NCBI RefSeq assembly: GCF_023101085.1
Contig: NZ_CP064703.1
Coordinates: 1,178,001-1,242,000, forward strand
DNA length: 64,000 nt
Direction: 5' to 3'
Source of the DNA: Bradyrhizobium sp. 170
GTDB lineage: Bacteria > Pseudomonadota > Alphaproteobacteria > Rhizobiales > Xanthobacteraceae
Shown here: positions 62,564-64,000 of the stretch, in pieces
Numbering within the stretch: the first letter of the stretch is position 1
How the letters are laid out: each line of letters opens with the position of its first letter
Notes under the pieces: generated by a model
Told to the model about the DNA's origin: nothing
The model's input: only the letters and a program-made list of their open reading frames with translations
The model's database searches: none
Program-made: the position numbers and the translations under genes

Positions 62564-62992
62564 ATGCTGCAGCCAGACAAGATTTTGTATGAAGCCGAAG
62601 TGACTGCGACCGGCGGGCGCGACGGCAAGGCCGGAAGCGACGACGGTCTTTTGTCGGTGTCGCTGTCGCTGCCGAAATCACTGGGCGGGCCGGGCGGACC
62701 GGGAACCAATCCGGAGCAGCTTTTTGCTGCCGGTTATGCGGCGTGCTTCCTCGGCGCGGTAAAACTTGTCGCGCGCACCCGCAAGATCACGTCGTCGGCA
62801 GAACCGACCGTTACCGCCAAGGTCGGCATGGGACCGATCGCGGTCGGCTACGCGCTCACCGTCGAACTCAAGGTGCTGCTCCCCGGACTGGAGAAATCCG
62901 TCGCCGAGGAAGTCGTTGCCGGCGCCCACGAGCGCTGCCCTTATTCCAACGCAACGCGCGGCAATATCGACGTCAAACTGACCGTGCTCTGA
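62564..62992 (+). CDS. ohr: Organic hydroperoxide resistance protein (Ohr/OsmC family)
   Basis: The 142-residue protein has both reactive Cys of Ohr (AACFLGAVKLVA and HERCPYSNATRGN), the Arg of GGRDGK and the N-terminal ATGGRDGKAGSDDGLL pattern. It reduces organic hydroperoxides to alcohols with lipoylated dihydrolipoamide. It starts 9 bases after the racemase-family gene. Its usual regulator OhrR (MarR type) is not adjacent. Confidence 0.93.
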   Translation: MLQPDKILYEAEVTATGGRDGKAGSDDGLLSVSLSLPKSLGGPGGPGTNPEQLFAAGYAACFLGAVKLVARTRKITSSAEPTVTAKVGMGPIAVGYALTVELKVLLPGLEKSVAEEVVAGAHERCPYSNATRGNIDVKLTVL

Positions 62993-63018
62993 ACCGCTCA
63001 CAGGAACCCGGTAGTCCG

Positions 63019-64000
63019 ATGCAGAGCTCCGTCCGAACACCTTATGATCGGGTCGTGATGGCGGTCCCTGTGACGATTCCCTACACGCGCTACTCGATCG
63101 AGAGCGCGCAGTGGTGGATCGGCCGCGCGCTGAAATCGCTGGTCGATGGGGCCGGGATCACGCCGCGAGATATCGACGGGCTCTGTGTTTCGAGTTTTAC
63201 GGCGGGGCTCGATAGCGGGATCAGCCTGACCCAGCATTTTGGCCTGTGCGTGCGATGGATCGACACCATTCCGCTCGGGGGCGCGAGCGCGATTGCCGCG
63301 CTCCGCCGCGCCGCGCGGGCGGTGCAGGCGGGCGATGCGCGCATCGTGGCTTGCGTCGCCGGTGATACCAACCACGTCGATTCCTTCCGCTACACGCTCG
63401 AAAATTTCTCGCGCTTCAACCAGGATGCCGTCTATCCCTATGGCGCCGGCGGCGCCAATGCGAGCTTTGCGCTGATCGCGCGCAACTACATGCGAACGTT
63501 CGGCGCGCGGCGCGAGGACTTTGGCAAGATCGCGGTGGCGCAGCGCAGCAACGCGCTTCGCAATCCCCATGCCCTGATGAAAGCGCCGTTGACAATCGAG
63601 CAATACATATCGGCGCGGGCGATCGCCGCCCCGATCCATTTGTTCGACTGCGTGATGCCTTGCGCCGGCGCGGAGGCGTTCCTGGTGATGAGCGAGGACG
63701 TCGCCGCTTCGCTGAAGCTGCCTGCCGCCAAAATTCTCTCAACGATCGAGCGCCACAATGCGTTCGGCGACGATCCCGTTCAGGTGCGGGGCGGGTGGGC
63801 GATCGATGTCGACGAGCTCTACGCGATGGCCGGCGTCAAGCCCGATGATCTCGACTTCGTCCAGACCTACGACGATTACCCCGTCATCTCGATGATGCAG
63901 TTCGAGGATCTCGGCTTCTGCCGCAAGGGCGAGGGGCCGGACTTCGTGCGGCAGCATGATCTCACGATCGACGGCAGCTTCCCGCACAACACCTCGGGCG
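63019..64000 (+). CDS. Thiolase-like protein, 5' part (gene continues beyond window)
   Basis: About 327 residues are visible from ATG 63019 (ATG 63058 is possible). Motifs of the thiolase/lipid-transfer fold: DIDGLCVSSF, IPLGGASAIAALRRAA (where the nucleophilic Cys of true thiolases would be, residues are GGA), ALIARNYM and DLDFVQTYDDYPVISMMQF. It may be an SCP2-thiolase-type aldolase or lipid-transfer protein needing a DUF35/OB-fold partner coded downstream. Partial, so full assignment is not possible. Confidence 0.85.
   Translation, partial: MQSSVRTPYDRVVMAVPVTIPYTRYSIESAQWWIGRALKSLVDGAGITPRDIDGLCVSSFTAGLDSGISLTQHFGLCVRWIDTIPLGGASAIAALRRAARAVQAGDARIVACVAGDTNHVDSFRYTLENFSRFNQDAVYPYGAGGANASFALIARNYMRTFGARREDFGKIAVAQRSNALRNPHALMKAPLTIEQYISARAIAAPIHLFDCVMPCAGAEAFLVMSEDVAASLKLPAAKILSTIERHNAFGDDPVQVRGGWAIDVDELYAMAGVKPDDLDFVQTYDDYPVISMMQFEDLGFCRKGEGPDFVRQHDLTIDGSFPHNTSG

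Overview
The window is a GC-rich piece of an alphaproteobacterial chromosome, most likely Bradyrhizobium or a close relative. The evidence is the pair of alphaproteobacterial sigma factors (rpoD 3' end, rpoH), several small conserved proteins that I recognise as typical of Bradyrhizobium, palindromic intergenic repeats, and the density of TRAP, ABC, aldolase and Rieske-type catabolic genes. No rRNA genes or CRISPR arrays were seen. One tRNA gene, tRNA-Glu(CUC), is present.

Layout. (1) 1-18.3 kb is mainly core genome: rpoD 3' end, PilZ protein, DUF817 membrane protein, a heparanase-like GH79 enzyme, an OmpA-type protein, two MltB-type lytic transglycosylases separated by an IS4-family remnant, an SDR enzyme, a response regulator, a LysE exporter, a 22-residue lysine-rich ORF, a diguanylate cyclase, a peptidoglycan amidase, rpoH and rluD. 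It is interrupted just after rpoD by a low-GC reverse-transcriptase gene (1159-2970) that resembles the Abi/UG class linked to phage defence. (2) 18.3-25 kb is accessory. tRNA-Glu is followed by a decayed tyrosine recombinase, a HEPN-domain protein, a lysozyme-like envelope protein and a run of small Bradyrhizobium-type genes, one duplicated and broken. (3) 25.4-41 kb is metabolic: a D-aminoacylase-like amidohydrolase coupled to a COG0523 GTPase, a TRAP transporter below an IclR regulator, a divergent seven-gene catabolic operon (HpcH/HpaI aldolase, cupin, DUF6282, secreted hydrolase, Bug-type binding protein, SDR, aldehyde dehydrogenase), and a GlxA-type regulator divergent from a dienelactone hydrolase.

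(4) 41-60 kb is a coherent catabolic island. An eight-gene-scale minus-strand operon encodes indolepyruvate-ferredoxin-oxidoreductase-like subunits, a Rieske dioxygenase (alpha, beta) with its reductase, an SDR and a MarR regulator. A divergent plus-strand operon encodes an acyl-CoA dehydrogenase, a RidA-like protein, a gentisate-dioxygenase-like cupin, an FAH-family hydrolase, a flavin reductase, an octopine-dehydrogenase-like protein and a 3-hydroxyacyl-CoA dehydrogenase. A Liv-type ABC importer follows. A strong promoter with a perfect inverted repeat in its spacer sits between the divergent operons. The set suggests uptake and ring-opening of an aromatic or indolic acid. Indole-3-acetate (iad-type locus) or a gentisate-type route are the leading hypotheses; the substrate is not proven by sequence. 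(5) 60.4-64 kb holds an alpha/beta hydrolase and a racemase-family protein that both lack the usual catalytic residues, an Ohr peroxidase, and the start of a thiolase-like gene.

The best candidates for undescribed biology are the reverse transcriptase, the HEPN gene in the tRNA-linked island, the MarR/Rieske/Ior cluster with its spacer operator, and the aldolase-cupin-DUF6282 operon.
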